Source: Desulfovibrio sp. (lineage in GTDB: Bacteria > Desulfobacterota > Desulfovibrionia > Desulfovibrionales > Desulfovibrionaceae). Taken from it: a stretch of DNA of 64,000 nt. This document shows positions 42,101-50,032 of the stretch, one piece after another (position 1 is the first letter of the stretch; every line of letters starts with the position of its first letter). The translations under genes were made by a program, and so were the position numbers. The DNA is taken from contig JAQYWK010000004.1 in NCBI GenBank assembly GCA_030145055.1, positions 324,701 to 388,700 on the forward strand, in the 5' to 3' direction. The notes under the pieces were generated by a model. It did not search any database, was not told where the DNA came from, and saw nothing but the letters and a program-made list of their open reading frames with translations.

Positions 42101-42394
42101 GAGACTGCCATTATTGAGAGCGTTAGCGAAGAGCTTGTTGACGGTAAATTTAAAACAAACGCAACTTTAAGCGAAGCACTAGCTGATGTTCCGGTAAGCG
42201 TGACCATTCCCGACAGGTGCACTTATACACCTACTGATGTAACTGCGTCCCTTTCCGGTGAGGCACTAAAAATTAAATCTGATAAAGTTCAATTGCCGGA
42301 TAATGCGGAACTTAAACAGATTGCTATGGCTGTTCGTGCAACGGACGATATGTGCTTCACGGACGGTAAAATTTATATTCAGGAGACAATGTAA
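39131..42394 (+). CDS. Tail fibre with T7 gp17-like N-terminus and discoidin-like domain
   Basis: 1087 residues. Residues about 1-150 resemble the virion-attachment domain of T7 gp17 (ITFAGDGVQILFDFNFKIFR, then NPLQVGESITLFRDIAYSQE). Residues about 155-205 form an Ala-rich trimeric coiled coil (AKADAQVAQSAAEVAKAGAE). A series of beta domains rich in Thr, Ser and Val follows. Residues about 820-955 form an F5/8-type C (discoidin-like) sugar-binding domain (KAFDGDPATYAYDGGTPEWP, then VEIYLEGSNDGMSWDIL). The C-terminus is beta-rich. The protein is intact. It has AAGGAG 8 bp before its ATG and is translationally coupled to the small gene at 42394. It probably sets the host range. Confidence 0.88.
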   Translation: MTVVSSSNNITFAGDGVQILFDFNFKIFREEDLAAVVRDSLGFEKQLVTGTDFKLISGPEIESGGRVSYPLSGNPLQVGESITLFRDIAYSQELELVDNDPFSAGLLNEAFDRGVMRDQQLQEQIARSLKYDISTPTEEQLMPQEFMNTVINSRDAANIAVSGAETAKADAQVAQSAAEVAKAGAEAAQIAAEYAKDQAEEIALGELTSLRSDTPVLAGVATATEGETVEISITDYVEDSLTNYEIDVVGFGSAQLVGGLINWTLGPVAIDTPYSVNVIRRKRGELYSETAVHQVLVKNVQVNDGPTVVFSNDSVGWPGATIDDDGIHSPANSVGAINTKQIVSGEMEIEVAGSEFPVLGGTTGELLKTSVKPTKDAKYVANNGSGYFGDVTEVMSDSDIILHEEPYEYSGMSAGWVDKTAPLPVGVTITHLGFNSTSATSAGRMHIVRKDSATLYTCVAEYLSILAHTGDGTFQYAILSVPFTVPDDGNEYYLHVSAVPANCAYKIVESGLALYGGDVDLIIGSQYTFSNTTTCPMLAYSVDKAVVESYEAAIALPEAPTKIFADPTQGEIIKVDEASTSTSFVSSDEIIEGQEFDSNLGGFKAVALSTSVGGTELIKNDVPTLVDHGTFTFGVMDKRTKLTGTVNKIGIVEAAHSGINYMAVAKDNTDGTFDIIEQVAYSTDTVVDGFYMHTLVTSIDTTDGDYYIAGIGPVSAKTVSGVAGTGTYYNGTIVDSLWTPVITADNGYALVVAYEGDGTLYTADITAAGFAEAPSNVSRKADNVFAIGAGNTGEYIGKPIELALAGGGEVDGAEGTIHTTTVTYPEKAFDGDPATYAYDGGTPEWPFILGKLWDSARVVSSVHVASITTGWSNIVGTPASVEIYLEGSNDGMSWDILGSTGAIVNVESADVNVVSASAIAYTNHRIRLEDLIGTGNGAVNSMVSLIEFTEVSNTTAQVLVFTSVESITDKLHTDGGFHNNLDCTMLDGSIETAIIESVSEELVDGKFKTNATLSEALADVPVSVTIPDRCTYTPTDVTASLSGEALKIKSDKVQLPDNAELKQIAMAVRATDDMCFTDGKIYIQETM

Positions 42395-42618
42395 TGGGCA
42401 GTATTAAACATAAAGTAGATCAGCAGACAGGAGTAACCGTTCACCGTGAAATTCCTGAAATGCGTAGCTCCGATGATTTTGATGTCAGTAAAATGAGTGT
42501 AGAAACCCGTGAGGCGTGGGGCAGGGTTTGTGATACTGGCGGTGCAACTCCGGAAGATTTTAAACACGTTTTTGCTTCCATTATGAGTAGCGGTGTTGTG
42601 GAGGGGGTTTTACAATAA
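42394..42618 (+). CDS. Small tail-fibre-associated protein
   Basis: 74 residues, soluble and polar, beginning MGSIKHKVDQQTGVTVHREI, with a helical C-terminus. It overlaps the tail-fibre stop by 1 bp and is the last gene before the unit-E terminator, so it may be a tail-fibre chaperone or assembly protein. No family is recognised. Confidence 0.6.
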   Translation: MGSIKHKVDQQTGVTVHREIPEMRSSDDFDVSKMSVETREAWGRVCDTGGATPEDFKHVFASIMSSGVVEGVLQ

Positions 42619-42626
42619 TTAACCAG

Positions 42627-42658
42627 ACGGGGCACTTATTTAAGTGCCCCGTTTTTTT
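42627..42658 (+). terminator. Terminator of virion unit E
   Basis: ACGGGGCACTTA and TAAGTGCCCCGT pair across TT and are followed by TTTTTTT. Confidence 0.95.
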
Positions 42659-42777
42659 ATGGTAAAAACGGGTTGCCATTCTGCTCGATGAATTATATTT
42701 TTCTTTCGCCTGTTCAATCTTTTAGGTGAATATAAATTTGTCTTACTTTTTTCCGGGAAGCCTGACTTAGGAATTAT

Positions 42778-43956
42778 ATGACGTCAAAATGGTTTAATCA
42801 GCATATCAGTAAAGAGTTAGCCGCCCTTGAAGAGTCTTCTCTTTTTAGGCGGATTCCCGCTGTAGAAAATGGTGCAGATAAGGAACTTATTTTCAATGGT
42901 CGAAAGCTGCTTAACCTTGCTTCAAACGACTATCTTGGTCTTGCGCATAGCCAGCAACTTTGTGAAACTTCGATTCTAGCCATTCGTGAGTATGGAACAG
43001 GTGCGGCTGCTTCCCGTTTGGTCACAGGTAATTTCAAGTTGTATGAGGATCTCGAACGCGAATTTTCTGCTTTTAAGGAGCAGGATGATTCAATGCTCTT
43101 TTCTTCTGGCTATGCGGCCAATCTTGCTATTTTGGATTCACTTGCTGATCGCCATACTGTTGTTTTTTCCGACAAGCTCAATCATGCCAGCATTATCGAT
43201 GGCATAAAAATGTCTGGAGCCAAACATGTTCGCTACCGTCACAATGATATCGATCATTTAAAAAAACGGTTGGAATATTTCGCAAATATTCCTTCAAAAA
43301 TTCTAATTACCGATACAATATTCAGCATGGACGGCGATCTCGCGCATATCGAGCAAATAGCGCAGCTTTGTACGGATTTTGATGTCCTGTTCATAGTAGA
43401 TGAGGCTCATGCAGAAGGGGTCTTCGGCGCAGGCAAGGGGCTTTGCTTCGAGCGCAAAATTTCTGAGATGGTAGATCTGCATATGGGTGCTTTTTCCAAA
43501 GCTTTCGGGTCACTGGGCGGTATGGTCGCTGGAAGTTCGGACCTAATCTCTTTCCTTAGAAATAAAGGACGTTCATTTATATTTTCTACAGCACTTCCTC
43601 CCGCTGTTGTCGGCGCAAATTTAGCCGCATTGCGGTTAGTTTCTTCTGACCCTTCGCGCGGGGAGAGGGTTCTTGAAATTAGCCGAGATTTGAAAATTTT
43701 TCTTGAAAGCGAAGGGTTTGATTGTGGTAATTCCGGTAGTCAGATCATTCCGGTTGTTTTGGGCGAAAACTCATTAGCTTTGAAAGCTCAGGCGTTCCTT
43801 GTGGATGAAGGTATATACGTGGCTGCCATTCGTCCTCCCACCGTCCCCGTTAATACGGCCAGACTTCGGCTTTCTTTGCGCGCAGATTTAACTTCGCAGG
43901 ATTTAGATAAAATTATGCGATCATTTGTTTTACTTAGAAGAGAGATTCTGTCGTGA
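42778..43956 (+). CDS. bioF: 8-amino-7-oxononanoate synthase
   Basis: 392-residue PLP-dependent alpha-oxoamine synthase that joins pimeloyl-ACP and alanine to 7-keto-8-aminopelargonate in biotin synthesis. Visible are LLNLASNDYLGLAHSQQLCE, TGAAASRLVTGNFKLYEDLE, FIVDEAHAEGVFGAGKG and the PLP-lysine region GAFSKAFGSLGGMVAG (Lys about 240). The length is as expected for the family. It overlaps the following esterase gene by 4 bp. It opens a bioF-esterase-bioC operon that begins just after the virion cluster terminator. Confidence 0.95.
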   Translation: MTSKWFNQHISKELAALEESSLFRRIPAVENGADKELIFNGRKLLNLASNDYLGLAHSQQLCETSILAIREYGTGAAASRLVTGNFKLYEDLEREFSAFKEQDDSMLFSSGYAANLAILDSLADRHTVVFSDKLNHASIIDGIKMSGAKHVRYRHNDIDHLKKRLEYFANIPSKILITDTIFSMDGDLAHIEQIAQLCTDFDVLFIVDEAHAEGVFGAGKGLCFERKISEMVDLHMGAFSKAFGSLGGMVAGSSDLISFLRNKGRSFIFSTALPPAVVGANLAALRLVSSDPSRGERVLEISRDLKIFLESEGFDCGNSGSQIIPVVLGENSLALKAQAFLVDEGIYVAAIRPPTVPVNTARLRLSLRADLTSQDLDKIMRSFVLLRREILS

Positions 43957-44555
43957 GTTTGATTTTTGTTGGGGGATGGGCAACATCTAAAGACCAGTAT
44001 CCTGTTATTGCCAAGTCTAGTACTTTTTTGATTCCTTTCGTAGATTTTAAGCCTGAAGAACTTCCGGACTTAATCAGCGGAGGAGGCAATACTCTTGTGG
44101 GCTGGTCCACTGGGGCGCATATATTGCTGAAAGAATGCCGCGCTTATTTTTCTAAGTTTGATAATGTTATTTTGATTGGACCATTTTTGTCTTTTACAGA
44201 ATCTTTTCCGGAAATAATTCTTCGCAAAATGATATCTGGAATGTCTAAAAACCCTGCGCGCGTTCTAGCTTCTTTTCATAAAAATTGCGGCGAGAAGAAC
44301 AAAATTAATTTTTTTGACAGTCAAGTGGGTGCGCTTGTGGAAGGATTGGAGTATCTCATTTCTTCGCGCATTGAATTTGAAGGTGCGATTCCAAACGATA
44401 ATTTAATTTTAGTGCATGGAAATGATGATAAAATAGTACGCCAAACTGCTTTTGAATCTGTTGCAAAAAGTATCAGCGGCGCGCGGATTGTTACGCTTGA
44501 TTCCGATCATAAAATTTCTGAAGATGAAATATTAAATTTGATTAAGGGGCTTTAA
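43953..44555 (+). CDS. Alpha/beta hydrolase, probable pimeloyl-ACP methyl ester esterase
   Basis: 200-residue alpha/beta hydrolase. The nucleophile elbow GWSTGAH carries the Ser, a C-terminal DSDHKIS holds the candidate His, and ILVHGNDDKIV holds the acidic member. It lies between bioF and bioC, so it most likely removes the methyl ester from pimeloyl-ACP, the step done by BioH, BioG or BioV in other bacteria. It is closest in style to BioG-like short hydrolases, but the exact subfamily is unclear. The start is GTG overlapping the bioF stop. Confidence 0.82.
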   Translation: MSLIFVGGWATSKDQYPVIAKSSTFLIPFVDFKPEELPDLISGGGNTLVGWSTGAHILLKECRAYFSKFDNVILIGPFLSFTESFPEIILRKMISGMSKNPARVLASFHKNCGEKNKINFFDSQVGALVEGLEYLISSRIEFEGAIPNDNLILVHGNDDKIVRQTAFESVAKSISGARIVTLDSDHKISEDEILNLIKGL

Positions 44556-44559
44556 TAGC

Positions 44560-45312
44560 GTGAAGAACAGGATTCGCCAATGTTTTGGAAAAGCCGCATC
44601 CGGCTATGGTGACGCTGCCTCTGTTCAGAGGAAAGTAGCTTATAAGTGTGCTCAAAACACTCTTGAAGGACAGTATCATAATGTTTTGGACGCAGGGTCC
44701 GGCGTTGGCTTTTTATATAGTGAATTAGAAAAAATAATTTCCTTCGAAAATTATATTTCACTAGATCTAGTTCATCCAATGCTTATGGAACAGAGGAAGT
44801 TATCAGGGCCTCTTTTGGTCGCTTCAGATGGCGAAAGTCTCCCCTTTAAAGAAGGTCAGTTCGATCTGTTGGTCAGCTCTTCTGCCATGCAATGGTATGC
44901 AGAACCGGAAAAATCCATCCCTGATAGCTTTAAAATGCTGAGGAAGGGCGGACGTTTTTCAATCGCAATTTTTGTAAAAGGGACACTCGGCGAACTTGCA
45001 GAGGTGAGCGCTAGAACTGGATTTGGATCTGTGAAAGATCTGCAAACAGCATCTTTTTATAGAAATTTACTTTCATCTATTCCTAATTTAAGCGTGAATT
45101 TTAAAGATGGGCATCACGAAGTTTACTTTTCTTCTGTCGTTGAATTTTTGAGAAATCATAAAAAGACAGGTGCTGTTGCATCCACTGGTGATATTTCATG
45201 GGGAAAGGAAAAGTATATCCGTTTCCTAGAAGAATATGAAAAAACGTATGGCGGGGAACAAGGGGTACGCGCTTCGTATGAGGTGTTGTATGCTTCGGGG
45301 GAAATGTTATAG
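44560..45312 (+). CDS. bioC: Malonyl-ACP O-methyltransferase
   Basis: 250-residue SAM-dependent methyltransferase. It opens KNRIRQCFGKAASGYGDAAS (the typical BioC N-terminus), has the SAM motif VLDAGSGVGFLYSEL and later LPFKEGQFDLLVSSSAMQWY. BioC methylates malonyl-ACP to prime pimelate assembly by fatty-acid enzymes. Its GTG start is 4 bp after the esterase stop, completing the bioF-esterase-bioC operon. Confidence 0.92.
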   Translation: MKNRIRQCFGKAASGYGDAASVQRKVAYKCAQNTLEGQYHNVLDAGSGVGFLYSELEKIISFENYISLDLVHPMLMEQRKLSGPLLVASDGESLPFKEGQFDLLVSSSAMQWYAEPEKSIPDSFKMLRKGGRFSIAIFVKGTLGELAEVSARTGFGSVKDLQTASFYRNLLSSIPNLSVNFKDGHHEVYFSSVVEFLRNHKKTGAVASTGDISWGKEKYIRFLEEYEKTYGGEQGVRASYEVLYASGEML

Positions 45313-45413
45313 TTTTGTGGGATGAATATTAAAGTCTCTTTCTTTTTGACTTTTTTGCTTTGTAGGCAGACTATTCATTAGTTTCTGGGGTTACGAATTT
45401 TTAGGAGTTGTAT

Positions 45414-46088
45414 ATGTTAGTTGGGGATTGGATGACTGAAGAGGTGATAACCCTCTCTACTAATGCGTCGATTAGTGACGCTGCTGAGATGATGAAAGAG
45501 CGCGGAATCAGACAGATTCCTGTGACGGAGGCTTCTGGCCTTGTTATTGGGATCGTATCCGATAGAGATGTTCGGGATGCTATGCCTTCGAAATTTTTGC
45601 CAGGCGATAGTGCCGCTGTTGTCGGCGAGGGGCTTAAGGGTCTTAAAGTAAAAAATATAATGACTCACGACCCCTTTATTGTTGCTCCTGACACATGTAT
45701 GGAAGTTGCCGCCAGCATTTTGCTTGAGAATAAAATTGGCGGGCTGCCCGTTGTGGATGAATTCGGTCTTGTCGGTATTATTACCGAGGTTGATATCTAC
45801 AGATTTTTAACAACGGTCACAGGTGTGAATCGCGGAAGCTCTCAGTTTGCATTTGTTCTAGAAGATTCATCTACAGCTTTACAGGATTTGTTGGATGATC
45901 TGTGGGCGAGAGGGATTAGACTTTCAACTGTTTTTACCTCTTACGAAGGCGTAGACCATGGACTCAGAAGAGTTTTTATATGGGTTCAAAAGCTTGATGA
46001 TGATTCCGTTACAGCTTTGGTCATGCATCTTAAAAAAGCATATGGATTGAAATATCACGTTCATAAAGGCGAAACTTTTAGAGATTAA
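45414..46088 (+). CDS. CBS-domain protein with C-terminal ACT-like region
   Basis: 224 residues. Two CBS motifs (about 5-60, VGDWMTEEVITLSTNASISD, and about 78-130, VKNIMTHDPFIVAPDTCMEV) form a Bateman module for adenosine nucleotides. The C-terminal 85 residues look like an ACT-type regulatory fold. ATG 45414 is used (AGGAG 6 bp upstream); TTG 45408 is an alternative. No enzyme domain is fused, so it is likely a small ligand sensor acting on another protein. Confidence 0.85.
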   Translation: MLVGDWMTEEVITLSTNASISDAAEMMKERGIRQIPVTEASGLVIGIVSDRDVRDAMPSKFLPGDSAAVVGEGLKGLKVKNIMTHDPFIVAPDTCMEVAASILLENKIGGLPVVDEFGLVGIITEVDIYRFLTTVTGVNRGSSQFAFVLEDSSTALQDLLDDLWARGIRLSTVFTSYEGVDHGLRRVFIWVQKLDDDSVTALVMHLKKAYGLKYHVHKGETFRD

Positions 46089-46160
46089 TTGTCCTATTTA
46101 GATATATTGTTTTTTAGTAAAGCCGGTTTTTTAGTAAAGCCGGCTTTGTTATTATGGAAC

Positions 46161-46207
46161 AAAAAAAGTTGCCACATCGGAAATATCCGGTGCGGCAACT
46201 TTTTTTT
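46161..46207. terminator. Bidirectional terminator between CBS gene and small membrane genes
   Basis: AAAAAAAGTTGCC and GGCAACTTTTTTT bracket a nested stem (CATCGG/CCGGTG). It serves the CBS gene from the left and the minus-strand gene ending at 46231 from the right. Confidence 0.92.
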
Positions 46208-46230
46208 AGGGACAGTAAGTGTAGAAAAAA

Positions 46231-46647
46231 TTATTTACGGAATTTAACTTTCTTAGCTTTTTCGTAGACTTCAACAGAAATGATGTCGAGCGTAAGCATT
46301 GCCGACAATATGCCCATATTCTTATCTTTAGAAAATTTTTCTGCAGTTTCAAATTGGCTATCGTCGATTTGTTGCTGGCTGCTTATCCATGATTTTAAAT
46401 CAATTTCAGCGCTTGCTGACGTCTGATTTTTTTCAGCATTTTTTGCGTTTGGGACACTTTGTTTGATGTTAAGAAGTTCTCTTTTAAGGTTCCGCCTTTT
46501 TTTTGCAAGTTCTTTTTGAGTAATAGTAAGGTTGTGCTCTTTTTCAATCAACTCAGTGTTTTTTTTGTCAAACCTTGTGGTGATTGATTTGCAACAAAAT
46601 ACTGTTGCGATTGCAGCAACTAAGATGAGAAAGGCGGCTATGATCAT
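46231..46647 (-). CDS. Membrane-anchored coiled-coil protein
   Basis: 138 residues: one N-terminal transmembrane helix (about 2-20), then a long coiled coil (about 28-65, Lys/Glu/Leu-rich), a short variable linker, and a basic C-terminus. No enzymatic motif and no family is recognised. It is co-oriented with the similar 75-residue gene upstream, which ends 39 bp before it, so the two may act together at the membrane. Confidence 0.7.
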   Translation of the reverse strand: MIIAAFLILVAAIATVFCCKSITTRFDKKNTELIEKEHNLTITQKELAKKRRNLKRELLNIKQSVPNAKNAEKNQTSASAEIDLKSWISSQQQIDDSQFETAEKFSKDKNMGILSAMLTLDIISVEVYEKAKKVKFRK

Positions 46648-46686
46648 GTAATTACCATTCGTATTTTGGTTGTGATGCTGAAGAAA

Positions 46687-46914
46687 TTATTGAACTTCTT
46701 CACTATAATCGCCGAAGTTTTCTTTCGCAATTTTTATTTCATTTTCAATAGCTGTTATCTCTGCCCTTATGCGATCCATTGATCTATTCATGTGAGCTTC
46801 TTTGAGTTCTAACGCTCTGTTTCTTTGAATAAATTTTGAGTTGCGGCCCGAATAAACAGAATAAATAATAAAAGCAAAGACTATGATAGATATTAAAACT
46901 ATGAGCATTTCCAT
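46687..46914 (-). CDS. Small PspB-like membrane coiled-coil protein
   Basis: 75 residues: a transmembrane segment at about 3-21 and a charged coiled coil (about 25-70). The layout resembles phage-shock protein B, which stabilises PspC and helps sense membrane stress, but similarity is only in layout. It precedes a second membrane coiled-coil gene on the same strand. ATG 46908 is an alternative start. Confidence 0.6.
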   Translation of the reverse strand: MEMLIVLISIIVFAFIIYSVYSGRNSKFIQRNRALELKEAHMNRSMDRIRAEITAIENEIKIAKENFGDYSEEVQ

Positions 46915-47134
46915 GTGAGTATTCCTTTAAAAAATTAACACCGTAAGATTAGATGAAGTGGGCCGTAATGACAAGATAAAATAAGTATTGCTTTAAGATG
47001 CTTCATTGCGAGTGTACAGGTGTTTAATTGAATAAAAACTCAATTTTGCATAACAATATATTTAAATTTAATTCGAACTGAGTTATGTTTAATTAACGAT
47101 GAAATAAAAATGCAATCGGCCTATGGGGTTTTTG

Positions 47135-48289
47135 ATGCAGGATACAGAGTTGTTTACCGATGATGAGCTTCTTTTTACTGGTGAGGATGTTGATGATGCC
47201 CCTGTAAAAAAAATAGAGCCTTGGCGTGTGCTCATTGTTGATGATGAACCGGATGTTCACGCTATGACTAGAATGGTTCTCGGGGATTACACTTTTGAAG
47301 GGCGTAGTCTTGATTTTGTTAGTGCTTTTTCGGGGGAGGAAGCTTTAAGGGTTTTTAAGAGTGACTTTAGTATTGCTGTAGTTCTTTTAGATGTTGTTAT
47401 GGAAACGAGTACTGCTGGTTTAGATGTTGCTCGCAGGATAAGAACTTTTATTAATAATTCGCTTGTACGAATCATCCTCAGAACCGGACAACCTGGGATT
47501 GCTCCTGAACATAAGGTTATCACAGATCTTGATATCAATGACTATTGGCAGAAGGCAGAGCTGACATCTCAGCGGTTGACTACTTCCATCACAACGGCAC
47601 TGCGCTCTTATCGTGATTTGTGTAAGATTGAACAAAATCGAGTCAGCCTTGCACAACTTGCAATGTCTGTTGCACATCAAATAAGAAATCGAACTATGAC
47701 AATTACAGGGTTCGCGAACCTTGCATCCCGCAAATTTGATGTTGATTCAGAAGTAGCTGAGTATCTTAACACTATCGTCGAAGAGTCTCGCAGATTGGAA
47801 GAGGTGGTGGACAGTGTCTCTGAGTATGCCTCTATTGATAATTGCGACCACTTAAATTCAGAAATTTTCAATCTTCTAGAAGATGTCGTCAGTGATACCA
47901 AAGTTTATGCTTCTACATTAGGTAAAGATATTGACTTTGTTGTCACCATTAAAAGGGCCGTTGTGGATTCCAGGGCAGATCTTTTTAAAAAGGTTGTATT
48001 TGAATTGCTTAAGAATGCGGTTTTCTTCAGTGATGAGACTTCTCCTTGGGTGGAGCTTGTTGTTGAGGTTGATTCTGAGTTATGCCAGATACGCGTTTCT
48101 GACAATGGGGCTGGTATTGATGATGTTGATTTACCATATATTTATGATCCCTTTTTTACCAAGCGCCCTGAAGCTGTAGGGATGGGGCTGAGTATCGTTC
48201 GCAGGGTTGTTGATGGGTATAATTGGACACTGGAAGTTTCAAATGGAGTCCCTCATGGAGCTGTGTTTTCTTTAACAGTTCCTATATAA
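47135..48289 (+). CDS. Receiver-histidine kinase hybrid
   Basis: 384 residues. A receiver domain (about 35-155) has the acidic pair VDDEPD and the phosphoacceptor VVLLDVVME. A His-containing dimerisation helix follows (MSVAHQIRNRTMTITGFANL), then an ATPase domain (ELLKNAVFF N box, SDNGAGIDD, AVGMGLSIVRR). ATG 47135 is chosen because GGGG is 6-7 bp upstream and the N-terminus then aligns with its neighbour; ATG 47123 is the alternative. It is cytosolic and lacks a sensor domain, so it probably receives phosphate from another kinase. It is paired with the HD-GYP gene. Confidence 0.88.
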   Translation: MQDTELFTDDELLFTGEDVDDAPVKKIEPWRVLIVDDEPDVHAMTRMVLGDYTFEGRSLDFVSAFSGEEALRVFKSDFSIAVVLLDVVMETSTAGLDVARRIRTFINNSLVRIILRTGQPGIAPEHKVITDLDINDYWQKAELTSQRLTTSITTALRSYRDLCKIEQNRVSLAQLAMSVAHQIRNRTMTITGFANLASRKFDVDSEVAEYLNTIVEESRRLEEVVDSVSEYASIDNCDHLNSEIFNLLEDVVSDTKVYASTLGKDIDFVVTIKRAVVDSRADLFKKVVFELLKNAVFFSDETSPWVELVVEVDSELCQIRVSDNGAGIDDVDLPYIYDPFFTKRPEAVGMGLSIVRRVVDGYNWTLEVSNGVPHGAVFSLTVPI

Positions 48290-48321
48290 TTTGTCTGTGA
48301 AATATTTAAGAGAGGGAATGT

Positions 48322-49896
48322 ATGGTTGCTGATGACGACATTGATGTAACTGATGAACTTCTTTTTGCAGAAGAGACCTTTGAGGATAGTCACTCCATTG
48401 TTTGTGATTCCGATCGCACTTGGAAAATTCTTATAGTTGATGATGAAAAAGACGTGCACAGTACGACGCGTCTTGTGTTGGATGATGTGACTTTCGAAGG
48501 TGGGAAGCTTGAGTTCATTAGCGCTTACTCCGGTGAAGATGCTCTTGAAATCATGCGCACGCATTCTGATATTGCTGTTATTCTTCTTGATGTTGTCATG
48601 GAAACGACTCATGCGGGCCTTGATGTCGCACGGATTATCCGTGAAGAAATGCATAATAAGATGGTTCGCATTATTCTTAGAACTGGTCAGCCAGGCCAGG
48701 CTCCAGAGCGTAAAGTAATTATCGAATATGATATTAATGATTATAAACACAAGGGTGAACTTACGGCTCAAAGGTTGTTTACGTCTGTCCTATCTGCCTT
48801 GCGTTCGTATCGTGATATTACTGTCATTGATCAAAATCGCAAGGGACTGAAGCACATAATTGAAGCCTCCGGGAGTCTTTTCAAGCAGAAATCCATTAAC
48901 CACTTGGCGCAGGGGGTTTTGACTCAGATTATATCTTTACTGGGACTGAGGGACTCTGTTTATATGGAGAGCAGTGGCTTTGCTGTTTCTAGCGCAGGCA
49001 AGGGGCCGATGAATATTATTGCTTCAACCGGTAAGTATGGCCAATGCCACTCCACTGTTGAAGATTGTCCTGAAATTTCAGATGAGACAAAAAAACATTT
49101 TGACGAAATTCAAAGCTCTGGTCGCGGCCAGTTTTTTGGTGGTGATTATTTAGGCTTTTTACCTACAAGACAGAAAGGATCGCACCTTTTATATATTGAG
49201 GGGTGTGGACCTGTTCATGATAAGCAGGATGATGATTTGCTTCGTATTTTTTCCGATAATGTAGGCATCGCGTTCGACAACCTTTATTTGAACCAGGAAA
49301 TCCTAGATACGCAGAAAGAGATTGTAAGGATGCTTGGAGAGGTTGTAGAGAATCGCTCAAAGGAGACGGCCTGCCATGTTGTGCGAGTTTCAGAAATAAC
49401 CAGAATTCTCGCGGAAGCTCTTTCTCTCGATCCTGAATATGTGGATGAGTTGTATTATGCTTCCCCTATGCACGATGTTGGAAAAATTGGAATTCCGGAT
49501 TCTATTTTGCTAAAGCCCGGCAAGCTTACTCCTGCTGAATTTGAAATCATGAAAAATCATACTGATATAGGTCATAGTATTCTGGTGGCCAGCAATAGAA
49601 AACTGCTCAAAACTGCAGCAATTATTGCTCATCAGCATCATGAGTACTGGAATGGGTCAGGTTACCCTAGAGGTCTCAAAGGCGAAGCCATAGATCTTGC
49701 TGGGAGGATTACCTGTATCACGGATGTATTTGATGCTCTCTGCTCACAAAGAGTTTATAAAGAGCCTTGGGATGTTGATCAGGCGCTTGAGTTTATAAAG
49801 AAGAATCGTGGTATTATGTTTGATCCTACAATCGTAGATGTTTTCTTTGACAAACTCGACCTTATTATGGCTGTCCGTTTAGAATATAAAGACTGA
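48322..49896 (+). CDS. Response regulator with DUF3369 and HD-GYP domains
   Basis: 524 residues. The receiver domain (about 35-160; VDDEKD, VILLDVVME) is strongly similar to the neighbouring kinase's receiver. A DUF3369-type region (about 165-340) follows, then an HD-GYP phosphodiesterase: the HD pair in MHDVGKIGIPDS (about 383), and HHEYWNGSGYP with AIDLAGRITCITDVFDAL. All metal-binding and GYP residues are visible, so cyclic-di-GMP hydrolysis is expected. It lies 32 bp after the hybrid kinase, and the two probably form a phosphorelay that lowers c-di-GMP. Confidence 0.93.
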   Translation: MVADDDIDVTDELLFAEETFEDSHSIVCDSDRTWKILIVDDEKDVHSTTRLVLDDVTFEGGKLEFISAYSGEDALEIMRTHSDIAVILLDVVMETTHAGLDVARIIREEMHNKMVRIILRTGQPGQAPERKVIIEYDINDYKHKGELTAQRLFTSVLSALRSYRDITVIDQNRKGLKHIIEASGSLFKQKSINHLAQGVLTQIISLLGLRDSVYMESSGFAVSSAGKGPMNIIASTGKYGQCHSTVEDCPEISDETKKHFDEIQSSGRGQFFGGDYLGFLPTRQKGSHLLYIEGCGPVHDKQDDDLLRIFSDNVGIAFDNLYLNQEILDTQKEIVRMLGEVVENRSKETACHVVRVSEITRILAEALSLDPEYVDELYYASPMHDVGKIGIPDSILLKPGKLTPAEFEIMKNHTDIGHSILVASNRKLLKTAAIIAHQHHEYWNGSGYPRGLKGEAIDLAGRITCITDVFDALCSQRVYKEPWDVDQALEFIKKNRGIMFDPTIVDVFFDKLDLIMAVRLEYKD

Positions 49897-49928
49897 TTTT
49901 GTTAAATTAGATTACGTTATTACAATTG

Positions 49929-49978
49929 AAAAAGCCCGAAATTTACTTGCATTGTTTGCGAGTAATTTCGGGCTTTTT
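49929..49978. terminator. Bidirectional terminator after the HD-GYP gene
   Basis: AAAAGCCCGAAATTTACT and AGTAATTTCGGGCTTTTT form a long stem with A and T runs at its ends. It serves the HD-GYP gene and the convergent plsY. Confidence 0.93.
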
Positions 49979-50032
49979 AGTGTGCTGTTATTGACGTTAG
50001 TTCCGTCATTTATGTCTAAATTAAGGGCTACA

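Larger units (their letters stand above)
30414..42658 (+). mobile_element. Podovirus-type virion gene cluster, part 2
   Basis: Four consecutive transcription units: B (Bbp19-like, scaffold, capsid, cement), C (membrane cassette), D (tail tube, nozzle, internal proteins) and E (tail fibre). Each begins with the 30-bp palindromic promoter element; B, C and E end at a clear terminator. The gene order continues exactly where part 1 stops (after the portal). Lysis genes are in part 1. No integration or replication genes are present, and no flanking direct repeats were found. Confidence 0.8.

Noticed and set aside
15100-42780. Attachment-site direct repeats at the ends of the virion clusters
   Set aside because: Comparing the sequences just outside both clusters by eye gave no shared repeat, and no tRNA gene was found nearby.
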